NCBI GenBank assembly: GCA_036365515.1
Contig: CM070874.1
Coordinates: 245,700,930-245,764,929 of the forward strand
DNA length: 64,000 nucleotides
Reading direction: 5' to 3'
Source: Torymus aiolomorphi
Taxonomy: Eukaryota > Arthropoda > Insecta > Hymenoptera > Torymidae
The notes beneath the pieces are model-generated. The model was not told the origin of the DNA, made no database searches, and saw only the letters and a program-made list of their open reading frames with translations. Of the stretch, positions 34,426 through 46,186 are shown in pieces. The first letter of the stretch is position 1. The number at the start of each line of letters is the position of its first letter. The translations under genes were made by a program, and so were the position numbers.

Positions 34426-34651
34426 CTGATCAAATCGGTGGTGGGATTTTCCTCATTGTTGAGGATACCTACTTGGGGTAATATATTTTTCAGCACACTA
34501 TCCATATTTGGTTTATTATTTAGGGTGCCTTCCCCTAGCTAGTTTTGGTCCGCCCCAGGTATTTTATTTCCCTGGTACCCTTCATATCTGACGAGCATTC
34601 CCTTATCCGCCACCTGGGGAGGCGCCTGATGCGAGGCTAGCAACTCGACAC

Positions 34652-34724
<73 letters not shown>

Positions 34725-34734
34725 TGTATGTGTG

Positions 34735-34765
<31 letters not shown>

Positions 34766-34835
34766 TTGTGTGTGTACGTGCGTGTGTACGTGCGTGTGTG
34801 CGTGTGTGTGTGCGTGTGTGTGTGTGTACGCCTGG
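34652..34835. repeat. (TG)n microsatellite at the 5' flank of the R1 element
   Basis: About 35 TG units, then mixed TGCG and TGTG units. On the element's strand this is (CA)n, matching its other flank. Confidence 0.97.
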
Positions 34836-35672
34836 ATCTCAGCTTCTACTCGGTTTTGACCGGACAGATCTCATTTTTTTGTTTTTTTTTGCGTGATGGC
34901 GGGTGAAAAATCCGTTTTTTGATTGGGGGGATGCGTTTTTGTTTTTTTTTTCAAATTTTCGATTTTCTCAAAACTGTTTTTTGATTTTTTTTAATGATAG
35001 GATCGAGTTATTCGAATCTGATGGGTAGCGTTCGAAAGAGAATTAAAATACCTATATTTTCTAAACAAAAAAAAAGTTTCTAGCTATCACGGTTCTTTTG
35101 TTATTAACAAAAACGTGTTTTTTTTTTAGAAGCTTATAACTCCTAAACTTAACGGTCAATTTTTTTGAGAAAAATCATGATAATAGAGAATATAAATAGC
35201 TATAATCTGTTAAAATTTGAATACATTCTGTAGGCTAGATTTTGAGTAAAAAATTGAAAAATGAAAAAAATCAGTTTTGTATGTCCAACGATTACAGGAG
35301 TAAAATTGACTTAATGGCTTCAAAATTCCTTTTAGAGGTAGATTTTTTATAGTTCTCGGTCGAATTCTTTCATCAAATATCAGAGATATTTGAGGTTAAA
35401 ATTTTTTTGACATTTTATAAAAATCGTAATTTCTCGAGAACGGCTCTATGTATCTGAATGGGATGGGTGGCATTCGAAAGAGAATTAAAATACCTATATT
35501 TTCTAAAAAAATTAATTTTCTATCTATCACGGTTCTTTAGTTATCATCAAAAACAAAAACCTGTTTTTTTTTATAACTCATAACTCCAATAATGTTATCA
35601 TCAGTATATTATAAAAGTATATAGTATTGGCGTGAAAATGTAATATGTTTGAATTTTCCAGATTGAATTCTT
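34836..35672. repeat. T-rich region with two ~450-bp direct repeats
   Basis: The segment 'GAAAGAGAATTAAAATACCT ... CTATCACGGTTCTTT' occurs at about 35033-35100 and again at about 35476-35535, with similar neighbours, so two units of about 440 bp lie in tandem. Noncoding. Confidence 0.65.
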
Positions 35673-35901
35673 CACGGAGAGAAATTCGTTCCCAATATTA
35701 CACGGAGCGCACTACTATTCTTCCACGCGGCGCTCCGTACTAAATTCGCAGCAGCTCCATACGATTATCGTATGGAGTTATGGGAATAGCGCATGGCTTG
35801 CAGCGTTAATCGCATGGAGCGGCTGCGGGCAGAGTACGGAGGGCGTGTGAAAACGGCATGACTAAGGTCCATGCGTTTGTCGCAACGAATTTCTCTCCGT
35901 G
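35673..35901. mobile_element. MITE with perfect 18-bp inverted ends
   Basis: The ends are CACGGAGAGAAATTCGTT and its exact reverse complement (35673-35690 and 35884-35901); total 229 bp. The centre has a 22-bp imperfect palindrome around CCATACGATTATCGTATGG. No target duplication is obvious next to the ends. Superfamily unknown. Confidence 0.85.
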
Positions 35902-36239
35902 TTGAGTTTAAGTATTCAAAACTGATGAATAATTAAAATAGTATAAGAGTAGGTGACGCTCCGATCGGGGTACGTGTAGTGCAGTATGTATTCCGGCCGG
36001 GTCCAACAAGCTGTGGGTTAGTCACGAATCATCATTTATCAGCTCAAAATTTATATAAATGTGATATAAATAAATAATAAATAAATAAATAAATTTAAAA
36101 ATAAACAATTTTTAATATTCATAAATGAATTTAATTACAATTATGCAATAAATTTTTTAAAAAATTATAAATTTTGTTATTAAAAATTAATTAAAGGAAT
36201 CAACAAATTACCGTTGAGGTAGCTACGGGCCAATGAATT
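35902..36239. other. AT-rich spacer, no gene seen
   Basis: AAAT-rich sequence with an ATAAATAAATAAATAA stretch near 36070; nothing recognisable. Confidence 0.4.
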
Positions 36240-36671
36240 GGCAGCGGTTTTTTTATTATTACAGAGTTATATCAGAACAAAGATAATTGACAAGAAGATC
36301 ATGATTAAATAGTTTGTAACATAGAAGAGTTCAGGAGTTGAACATATATTATTATAGTATTATTTACAAATTTTTCATGTTTGGTGGTGTGAACCAAAAT
36401 CATTATTATTATGCATTAAGGCCACCAAAGGATTATGTTAAAGTCTGTCAAAGCACGCAACCTGTAGTAGAAAAAAAATTCTGTTCGAGATAATATTCCT
36501 CTAGCAGAGCCTTGTTCTACTTTATGGCGTTTTAATTATGGATGCTTTACTGGCCCTATGATTTCTAAAGGTAAACTAGCATTATTAAAACCCGGAAATA
36601 GTGAGATATAAGGTTTTCTCAGATTATTAAAAGTGCATCATGCTCAAGTATTTTTTAATTTACATTACATT
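36240..36671 (+). repeat. Unidentified dispersed repeat, copy B (left part)
   Basis: Parallel to copy A at 28690. Frames retain FGGVNQNHYYYALRPPKDYV and GPMISKGKLALLKPGNSEI. It breaks at 36671 and resumes at 48984, interrupted by the nested LTR. Copy A, which lacks the insert, shows the uninterrupted order. Confidence 0.65.
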
Positions 36672-37620
36672 TGTAATGTTGTATTTGCTTAAACCCACTA
36701 ACAGAGTCTAAACAATGAATAACTAAGACTCGAGCAAATATTTCGGAACTATTTCCTCCGTGGTACTATACTTACGGAGCCGCGCCACGACTTGAGACTA
36801 TTATCTTGATGAAGGAGTAGTCATGAATCAGCAACAACCATCGCCGAACTCCAATAACTCCGACTCGAGAACCAACGATGCTCACGAAATGGCGTCGCGC
36901 TGCTGTTCGACGAGTCCAGTGGCTGGCTTGCGCACCCTGAAACTCACTAAATAACGATAGGATACGCACACAATATTAACACTCGCAAAGTCGGGATAAG
37001 GGTTAATCAAAACTTTATTAAACGCCGTTGGCGGCGGTTGCTGTCGCTCCTCGTCCAGTTCTCCTGGTCTGCACCTGGAACACCAAATCCTCGATGAAAC
37101 CCGCGCTGATCCCCCGCGAATACTAGCCCGGAGTGATCCGTCTACCGGCGCCCGGAACTGCCGGGTAACTCGACCGGGGCCTCGATCCCAACACAAAACC
37201 CTCCTGAGAGCCACCACCACATGAATACCCTCAACCAGTGGTGGGTACGCATAATTGCGCTCGTATTATACATGTATATATACACATGTATTATATACGT
37301 ATTATACGACAGATTCAATCATACTGTATTTTGCATTGTCAAAGTAGAATTACATTTTTAGTTATGGAGATGAAATTCAAATTTCGCGCGGGTATAGGAG
37401 CTTTCTCAGAATACGAAAATACACTAATACCTATTGTTTTTCTTTGAAATTGGGTTGAGGTAATTGCAACATCACAAGTACAACTGGACTTCTTGTTGAC
37501 ATGCCAAGATGCGATCGTGTACTCGCTATATTTGAAGGTTAAGGTGCGAGTTTTTTCTTGTAGCTGCACCAATTGCTCTTCAGTTTGTTAATAAGTTATT
37601 TTTTTTTTTGAGAGAAAACA

Positions 37621-39596
37621 ATGGTTAAGCCTCAACATTCTTACTGGGATAAAGGCTTTAAAAGACATGCTATTAGTGAAAATAATATACTAAAAACCAT
37701 TACAATATGCAATATTTGTGAAAAGACGTTAAAGAATACGGCGGCTAGTCGACTAAAAATGGACAGGCAAGTGAAATTGTGTTACATCTAACGAAATAAG
37801 TTATATTAAATAATTTATTTTAATCAAATGCTTTTATATCCTAGGAATGCTTGTAGATTGGAACCAAATGAATTTGAATCTATTATTGATACCAGTTCTG
37901 GTAGCAGTAATGATGCTATAGCAAAAAGTAATATGATGTGTAAAGTTAACAAAAAAAGAAAAGTTCAAAGTATAAGCAGCTTTGAGGGAAATGATGTAAA
38001 TTTTAATTATAATGAAGTTAATCTTGATACACCTAACAGTCGTAACACTACAAGCAGCTTAAATGTGTGTATGAAAATTAATATACACAAGATTAACTAT
38101 TTTTAAATGTAATGTGTTTTTAGAATATTTGTTATAAATTTCGATTTTTTTCTTATAGGTAATTTTGGATAGTAACAGTACCAATAAATCTATTAGTAAA
38201 ATACAATTACAAGATATGAAAAACGTTGGTAAAAAACAAGGTGCACCAATACATGCATTCTTAGATAAAATAGGACCATGTGAACAATCCAAAATTAATG
38301 CAAGTTTGATTAATTATTTGATAGTCAATAATGTGGATTTTACGATAATCGAAACTAGTTCTTTCATTGGACTTATAAAGAGTTTAAGGCCTGCGTATAA
38401 ACCTCCATCAATTGAAAACTTATTAAAAAGTACATTAGAAGAATTTTACTATGATTACACAGCAAAAAACATAGTAGTTACTTGTTATGGTATTTTATTA
38501 GTAAGTGCTCAGGCATGTAATGATTTAGTAAGTATGGTTTATGATGACAGAGGTAATTACCGTGTCATTAAAACAAGTGTTTATTCTGAAGATTTAGTGC
38601 GATTTATTAATAATTCAATTGATATTGTAAGACAGAAATTTAATCAAGAAATTCATGCAATTATTTATAATTCTGAAATACCTATTAGCAGTATTAACTT
38701 TGGTCAAAAGTATTGGTATTTTCAGTGCATGTCTCTAAAACTTAAGCAATTATTAAATTTAATTTTAGATGCTTCTTTTTCAGAAAAAATTAACAAAATA
38801 TTTAATGAAATTGAAAAAAATTTTACCAATTCGGAAAATCAAAGGTTTTCTATTGATAATATAGAAGAATGTTATAACTTATTAAAATATTGCTCTAGTA
38901 AGATAAGAAATTTACGCAAGGTGATCGTTGATGATTCAAATAAAGTAAATCAAGAAGTTCGCTTATTACTTTTTAATGATAAATTCTTAAATGAATTAAA
39001 AGAGGTAGAAAAATTTTAAGTTTTGCAAGTAAAATCTCAGATAAAGTTGGATTTGAATATACACTAGCTGATGCAGTTGAGTTCTACTTTGATTTATTAA
39101 ATGTTGTTGATCTAAATAAGTATAAACAACTAATTATGGACAACTTTTCTGATATTATTACTAATGTGACTATAGCAAGTAATTACTTTCATCCGGTTTA
39201 CAGAGGAACTAAGTTTTACCATGAAGACCAAATACAATTCAGGAATTTTTAATTGATGAACTGACTGAAGAAGGAATGTCAGATTATTTTGAGTATGAAT
39301 CAAAAAAATGAGACATTTTTAAAACTTTTTGAAAGAAATATAAAATCACCAAAAATTTTTTGGTTATCAGCAAAAAGATATTATCCAACATAGCAAAATT
39401 TTGTTTAAAGCTTTGCGCGATTCCTGTATTTTGTCCACAAAATAATTTAAAATATTTGATGAGTGGTAGATGATGATACACAAAATAAAATTCGTGAATT
39501 GTACTATTTATTAAAGATAAAGGAGATTTAAAATAAACGAAATGAATCATAATAACTTTACAAAAGACGATCTCGATTTTACAAATATTTAATTTT
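37621..39596 (+). pseudogene. hAT transposase-like gene A with BED finger, catalytic motifs lost
   Basis: Exon 1 from ATG 37621 encodes a BED-like finger (SYWDKGFKRH ... CNICEKTL). Intron 37767-37844 is GC-AG (AG/GCAAGT donor). Exon 2 is 37845-38064, then an intron to the acceptor at 38158, and exon 3 from 38159 runs open to 39019. After a frameshift in an A5T4 run it continues with TIASNYFHPVYRGTKF and decayed dimerisation-domain sequence to about 39596. The ETSSFIGLIKSLRPAYKPPS block is typical of hAT. Where hAT proteins have the first and second catalytic Asp, this one reads VVTCYGIL and AIIYNSEIP: both Asp are gone despite nearly 300 open codons. Confidence 0.75.
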
Positions 39597-40775
39597 TAAG
39601 TAATTCCTATAACAAAAAATTGCTGAAATGTATTTTTATATTTTTATTTATTATTTAAAAGCGATGCTTTTGTTAAAGAAAAAGAAAAAAACAAATACGT
39701 TTGTTTAATATAAATTATATTAATACAAACTTAATTTAAGATAGTTTTTAATGTTATTAAATTCTATTGTATATTATATGATTGTATAATTTGTTTAAAT
39801 ATTAATATACAAATTTTTGTAACAGTGTTAAATAAATAAAACTTGTGTAATTTTATTAAAATACTTGACTATGGCTTACTAGTTATATATATCCTAATCC
39901 TCCTCATCTACAACAAAATCATTTTCTATAAAAATATTATCATTAAATCTTTTGTCATAATATAGAGAAATTAATTTAGTCGATCTTTCTGATTTTAATC
40001 TATTTCTTCGCGCATAATGAACGTACGACCACTCCGAAAAGAGTCGCTCTAATTGTCCGGTTGAAGCACATATATTTTGCAATTTGATTGCTAATGCACT
40101 AAGTTCAGGAGCCAATCTTTTAGCTGCATTCCAAAGGTTTAATCCAGATTGATAATTTCGTTGAAACAGTCTTCCAAAAATTCCTTCTCTGTTTTTGAAT
40201 TGTTGGAGTTGTTCTCTTCCTCGTTCAGTTGTTAATTCTGTTTGGAAAAAATTTTCCATCTTATTCATAAATTGCTCATTTCCTTCGAATTGTCGACCTT
40301 GATATACAGGGTGCAAAAAATTTGCCGCAAGTCCATAGACGTTTACTGCTTTTAACAGGCGAACGTGGATTAGACGTTGATATTCGTCATTATTAACTGG
40401 AATTTTTAGTAACAACCACAGTTCGGTAGATTGAGAAATGCTGCAATCGGCTTTTTGACAAATATTAATCAGTTGACAAATTGAATCCAAAACTAAATTA
40501 TTATCGATAAGCATTAATTCAAACCCTGGGTCATTTAACAAATTCAAACTATCGTTCGAAAGAAAACGTTGATTTTCATCTCGATCTGCTATTTGTCGCA
40601 TTAGTGGTAAATTTCTTAAACATCTCCTGAACGCATCTCGATGACAACACCATCTTGTATCTTCAATAAGAACCATTCAGTTACCTCCTAATTCTAGTAA
40701 ATGGCTCTCTAACGCAGTATTTTTGAATTCCTTCAGTAATCTATTAACTTATGCTGCAAAGCTGTTATCAACAGC

Positions 40776-42161
40776 TGTTTGAGAATGCCATAATTTTTAA
40801 TGAGGACATGCTGTGGGTGTTTACAAATAAATTGAGAGCCAAACACTTTAATAAATTAAATTTCAGTATACTATAAAACTGTCTATAAACTTAACTCTAT
40901 TACATAAATTGGTGGAATATTACAAAAGCTTGGTTGAGTATCTGAGTGTTACAAGTTTATGTTTGAGTGTATGAGTGTTACAAAGATTATGTTTGGGTGT
41001 TTCTATGTGAGTGAGATTTCAGAGAGTTGCTGAGTTTGAATTAGTAAATTCCGTTGAGTTTACTGCTAGCATAAATACACACAATGAATGTTATTGATTT
41101 CTTGTGGTTGAGACTTGACAAGAATTATATGTGCAGAGTACTTCATATGAGATTACTGCTTGCTTGAGTCATCAAAATGGCTGTGTGTAGGTGTGTGTGT
41201 GAGTTTACCTTAGCTTCATAGAAATTGTATTAATTTGGAGAAGAATGAGGAAGCCGGTTGAATCACACAGTCCATAGAGATGAAGCCAATTGAGTTGTAA
41301 CCGCAGATGAGTTATATCAAGCGAGAAGAGTTGTAGCCAGTGAGAAGAGTTGTAGCCAGTGAGAAGAGTTGTAGCCAGTGAGAGGAGCCAGTGAAACAGG
41401 AGAGTTGGTAAAAGCCAGTTGAGCACCGCCAGTTGAGTCTTGCGTAACGGTTACCGAGAGTGGTTGCCTCATGGCTAGCTAGAGGCAGCGAGCCGGTGAG
41501 ATTATGCCATGTCAGAAGCTGCCGTGTGAGAAGCACTGCCGTATGAAAGCACTGCCGTATGAGAAGTTCCGTTTGAGAGATACAGCTGACTGAGAGTATG
41601 CCGTGTAAAAGTCCATGCGGCCTCGTTGCGAGCACGCCGTATGTACATTGAGAGAGCGAGAGAGAGCGGCCTCGTGTCGAGCACGCTTCACTACCGAACA
41701 GTGAGAGCCGCTTTGTATGAGTAGATGCCGTGTGAGAAAATATGCCTCTATGTATGAGGAGCTGCCGTGTGAGATGATCCGCTGAATGAGACGAGAGTCC
41801 GAGTATGAGGCACCGTACTAGTCACCATGCAGCCTCGCAACGAGCACACTGTAGACTATACCGGGTCTGGGTGAGAACTGCTGCCGTTTTAGTAGCAGCC
41901 GCAGACTGAGTTTTTCAAAGAGTGAGCACTTCCGTCTTCTTGGCCTTCACGATTCACTTCGCGAATCAAATCACAATCTCTCTCACATTTGCATGTGAGA
42001 GAGCGAGAGAGACCGAAAAGCGCGAATTCACCTTGTGAATCAGTGTAGTGTCTCGGCTGTTCCGCCGAGAGGCCGCGAGGTGCTGCCGCGCCGTGGCAGC
42101 GCCGTGAGTCGTACCGAGCTGAGCATAACCGCGGGAATTCAAATTACTGAATTCCCAAACA
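40776..42161 (-). repeat. BEL 3' LTR (1386 bp)
   Basis: Carries three tandem copies of a 19-bp unit GAGAAGAGTTGTAGCCAGT near 41331-41388; the 5' LTR has two. Contains GA-rich and TGAG-rich noncoding sequence. Confidence 0.95.
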
Positions 42162-42190
42162 TTCCGCCCGCCATCAACCGCCAGGTTGAT

Positions 42191-45100
42191 TTAAATTCCG
42201 ATTGGCACTGGCAAGATGGCGAGTTTTGCAATTGGGCGGGTGAGTTGAGTGGTGGCCGTCTTTATTGTTACAACTCTGGTGAGATTGTCAGTTCCAGGGT
42301 GAAGTTGAGTGACTCTTGCGAGTGGCCATTTGCTTGGGGGTGAGTGTTCATCCGTGAGTAGTACCATGGAACCCACTTTTATCTCATGAGAGGGATGATG
42401 CCATTTTGAAATTGATTGAAGCCGTTGAAGGTATTGAGTTGACCAATGCTTCCAAAATTGCTGAGTGATCCGTTGAATGAGTTGCCATTTGGAAAGCCTT
42501 GATTCCTTGAAGGTGAGTAAGCTTAGTTCAGGCACTGAGTTCAATGCCTTGCCGATGAGAAAGTTCCTTGATGATGTAGTCCTGCATCTTCTGAGAGTAG
42601 CCATATACTATGTGAGGATTATCCGTATTGAGTACCATGAATTCCACTTGGTTTCGTAAGATGAGTGATGCCTTCTTGATGTTGATGGAGCCCGTTGTTG
42701 AGCAGACTTGCTGCCAGAGTTACTGAGTCATCCATGAAGGAGTTTCCCAACTGGACAGCTGAAATGCATTGACAGTTAGAATCCAAGTGAAACATTGAGT
42801 TTAATACCTTGATGATGAGAACAAAGCCAAAGTGAGTGTATCTTCTGAATCCTTTTGGAGTGGTTGTAACGGCTTTGAGTTGAGCAAACCTTCAATTGAG
42901 TCAGCAAGGATGATGCAATTCCAATTTGAGAATAATGTTGTCCATGGTCTGTTAGCGATGAAATATTATTGAATTCACCACTGCTTTCCACTTACATTAT
43001 ACGAAATGCTGCAGGTGGGTTGAGTATCCATGGAGTGCCATCATTGATGTGAGTTGTACCAAGTTGAGTTTGTTGTAGAGAATGTTGCGAAGGTAGTTCT
43101 CCATTTGAAATAAACCATATGTATGCCGTATTGATACCATTCGGATGAGTAGCCACTGACCATGTATAGATGAACAGCTGATGACAATGCTGTGAGAGAG
43201 AGCGCACAAATACAAATCCAGCACTTGTATGTTTTTGGATTCACGTCCCTTCGATGAGTTGATGAGTGGTCCTGCTAAATTGATCCCAGTGTGAGTGAAG
43301 GGTTGTGATGGGGTGTTCCAGTGCACTGGATAGTTGCCCCATGAGTTGCTGAGTCCGATGAGTCCGATACCTTGCACAAGTTACAGAATCTTGAGTAAAT
43401 AACTTGGCCGGAACTCTGCTTCCAATAATCCAAATTTCCTGCCTGATGTGTGCAGAGTGAGTTTTCTCGGTGCCACCGAGAAATATTGGTATGTGAGAAT
43501 TCCGAATGATCAGTGATGAGTTGACTGCACCGTAATAATGTTACTGGATGTTGAGTGATATTCCAGTTGAGTTTTGTAAAACCGATCTCCTACCATGATG
43601 ATTCCATCTGAGTCTATACAGTCAATCTATTGAGTAGATGAATCCGTGGGACTTGAGATATTTCAGCATATTGAGTTCAGTATTGAAAACGAACTTGCTG
43701 AGGTTTCTTGATCCAGAAGATTTTTTCTTTGCTGATTATATCAGCTGTGAATCTCGTCTTTGTTGAACTTTGCCGTTTGCCTTGGAATGATCACCAGCTA
43801 GCATTAGCTAGCCAGTAATTTTGAGTAATCTAATGAGTAATGAGTGTGTATTGACGAGATCCCATGAAATTTCCTTATGTGATGTGGCTGCAGTGAGTGT
43901 GACCTTTGTCTCTTTCTGGAAAGTGTTCCCCTTTTTTGAGTCAGCTTGAGATGTCCATGATGATTGTCTTCCCTTGGTTGTTGGAGCTATTCCTTGACTG
44001 AGTGTTACCCTCATTCCAACAAATTCTTTCCATCGTGAGGCACGTGAGATTATGAGTGTGCATACCATATTCTGATCTGTCCATAAATGAACATCAGCGC
44101 TTGGCAGTTGAACTTTGTCCAAACATACCTTGAGTAAACCTTGCCGCTCTGAACTCCAACCTTGATATGGAGTCTGGGTTGATTGTTGCCTTCCGTCTTG
44201 ATGAGACTATAAATAATAATCCAATCGTGAGAAATGTGGATATAATATTGAGTGCTGTAGTTGTTGCCTGTTGCGAAGCATTCGAAAAGCCATTAGTTTT
44301 GAGACCCGAATCCAGTTGAGTGAAATCTTCTCGAAGGTGCAGCCATTCTTCGCAATTGAGTTGAACTTGTTTGTCCCATGAGTACTTGAGTAGCCACAGC
44401 TCTTGTAGGAGAATTTGAAAGAATATCCACCGATGAGATTGTCCATGCGGGATCGAGTAGTGGTGAGTTTTGAGAAAGAGTTATCCGGTTGTGAATTTTT
44501 CTTGAGTGAGCGGCATTCTAATTCTGATTTGAATTTATTCGAAGTGAAATCCGTTATAATTTGAGTAATCTCGTGACGCAATCATCATAATCTATAAATT
44601 GAGTTGCTGGTGAGGAATTCCTTGAGAAACATCGACAAATTGAATTTACAATTTGGCTCATGGATAGCCGCCCGCCGTGCAGAATCCTGATAACTGCATG
44701 GCCCTTGTGAAGTTGCTGACCGACGTGTGTGAGTTGGTCCGGTTTAGTTATCCATGAAGTGAGTAGTACCATTTTTTATAGATGCTGTCATGAGTGAAAT
44801 TGACAGTAACTGCTTGAGGTACGCTTGAGCTTTGCCAAATGAGTTGTTCAGTGCATCAGCCGATGTTTGAGATAACCTTACTTGATGGTTTCATTGTGTG
44901 AACAATGTGCTGCTTACACAATGCTTCTTTCTTCTTGAGTTTGCCTCTAGTTGTTGAGAGTGGTTCTTCTTAACCCAGAAGCGTGTGAGTAATTTCCTTA
45001 ATTCTTCTGCGTTAAGTCCAATCCGATCTTGATGTATTGATTTCCATTGAACAGATGATTTGAATTGTTTGAGTAATGCCCAGCCAAAATTGATGATTCT

Positions 45101-46106
45101 GCGATAGGTTCTATCACACTGCTCTAGATGAGGTTAGATTGATAATTAGATCATAGCATTCAGCACCAATGAGTACATCCACAGGTTGAGGTTTACAAAA
45201 TGGTAGGATCTGCCAAGAATAATTTCTGCACATGGTTACACATAAGCTGCTCACATTTCTCTGATGTCAGAGTTGATGAGAATTGGCGTATAATGTTAGC
45301 AATGATCCTAACCTTGAGATTTTGTGGATGGGCTGTAAGTCTGTTTGAACCTTTCCTAATGTGTGAGTTGATTGCGTACCTCCAATTCCAATCATTGGGA
45401 TAGATGAGCATTGCCGTGGAGCGTTGAGTCTTCGAATAGCATCTTTTGAGATAAATCATAATTCTGATATTAAATAGACTCATGATCCAAGTTTATGAGA
45501 TGTTACCGGTGTGTCGTATCATTCCAATGCAGTTGCAAGTAATGAACATTAAGTAAGTGAGTGTTGCATCTGAGTTGACCTTGAGTATGAGTGATGGCGC
45601 CGAAATCCAATTTTTGATTGATTTTATCCACGTGATCCATCTTGAGTGAAAATTCCATGGTCTTATACCTATGTGTAATATGCAGTTATTGATGCACAAA
45701 TCCATCCTCTGAAGCACAGCAGTGTAGTTGCATCTCTTTATCTCGATACATCTGTTGACTATTGTGACCGCCACAATAAAATGATATTACTTGAGATTAT
45801 TTCCAATAGGTGCAAGAGAGATGAGTAATGCACATTCAATGTATCAATTCGACTGAGATGTTCTTGTAGTAGTCCGGTGAAGCATCTTGCTGAGTAAGCT
45901 GCCAAGGCAGCGATGAATTTGTACACCGACACAGGTGTGTGCATATGTAAATCCACATGTAGTAAGAGTTTGTCCGTTCCTTCCTTGAGGTTGTCCGTTT
46001 GAATATTGAGCGTGTCCAAGTCACTGGTGAGAATCACATCCATGAGTATGTCAATCTCCTTGGCCCCAGCATCCTCTCGAGTTTTTCCGACGTGGATCCA
46101 ATGCAT
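42191..46106 (-). pseudogene. pol: BEL/Pao gag-pol remnant
   Basis: Order on the minus strand: a gag-like start (46106-45493), protease region (45483-45115: KCEQLMCNHVQKLFLADPT and PVDVLIGAECYDLI), an interval where I cannot find a YxDD box, RNase H-adjacent block (44122-43808: DVHLWTDQNMV, SRWKEFV), integrase (43377-42780: TPSQPFTHTGINLAGPL, then CWIC), and the C-terminal BEL-type domain (42604-42191: FLIGKALNSVPE, WPLARVTQLHPGTDN, TRPIAKLAILP). Frames change repeatedly and the longest open part is 137 codons. It cannot make a polyprotein although the LTRs are young. Confidence 0.82.
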
Positions 46107-46167
46107 GAAAACAGTTTAATAATGAGTAAAGTTCACTGGCTCTAATACACACCACAACATGTTTAAT

Positions 46168-46183
46168 CCGGCTCGAAGGACCA
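46168..46183 (-). other. Primer binding site matching tRNA-Tyr
   Basis: On the minus strand TGGTCCTTCGAGCCGG starts three bases after the 5' LTR. Its complement CCGGCTCGAAGGACCA equals, from general knowledge, the 3' end of insect tRNA-Tyr including CCA. A 16-base match is a strong primer site. Confidence 0.85.
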
Positions 46184-46186
46184 AAA

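Larger units (their letters stand above)
29423..34650 (-). mobile_element. Nearly full-length R1-clade non-LTR retrotransposon
   Basis: On the minus strand: 5' leader (34650-34426), ORF1 with CCHC knuckles, ORF2 with AP-like endonuclease, RT and C-terminal zinc motif, 3' UTR, and an A-rich tail (29423-29453 as T on the plus strand). AC repeats lie on both sides (29341-29422 and 34652-34835). ORF layout and the Cys-rich C-terminus are typical of the R1 clade. Two stops in ORF1 and three frameshifts in ORF2 make it inactive. Confidence 0.9.

Noticed and set aside
34654..34906. Cys-Val repeat proteins
   Set aside because: Translation of the TG microsatellite in three frames.
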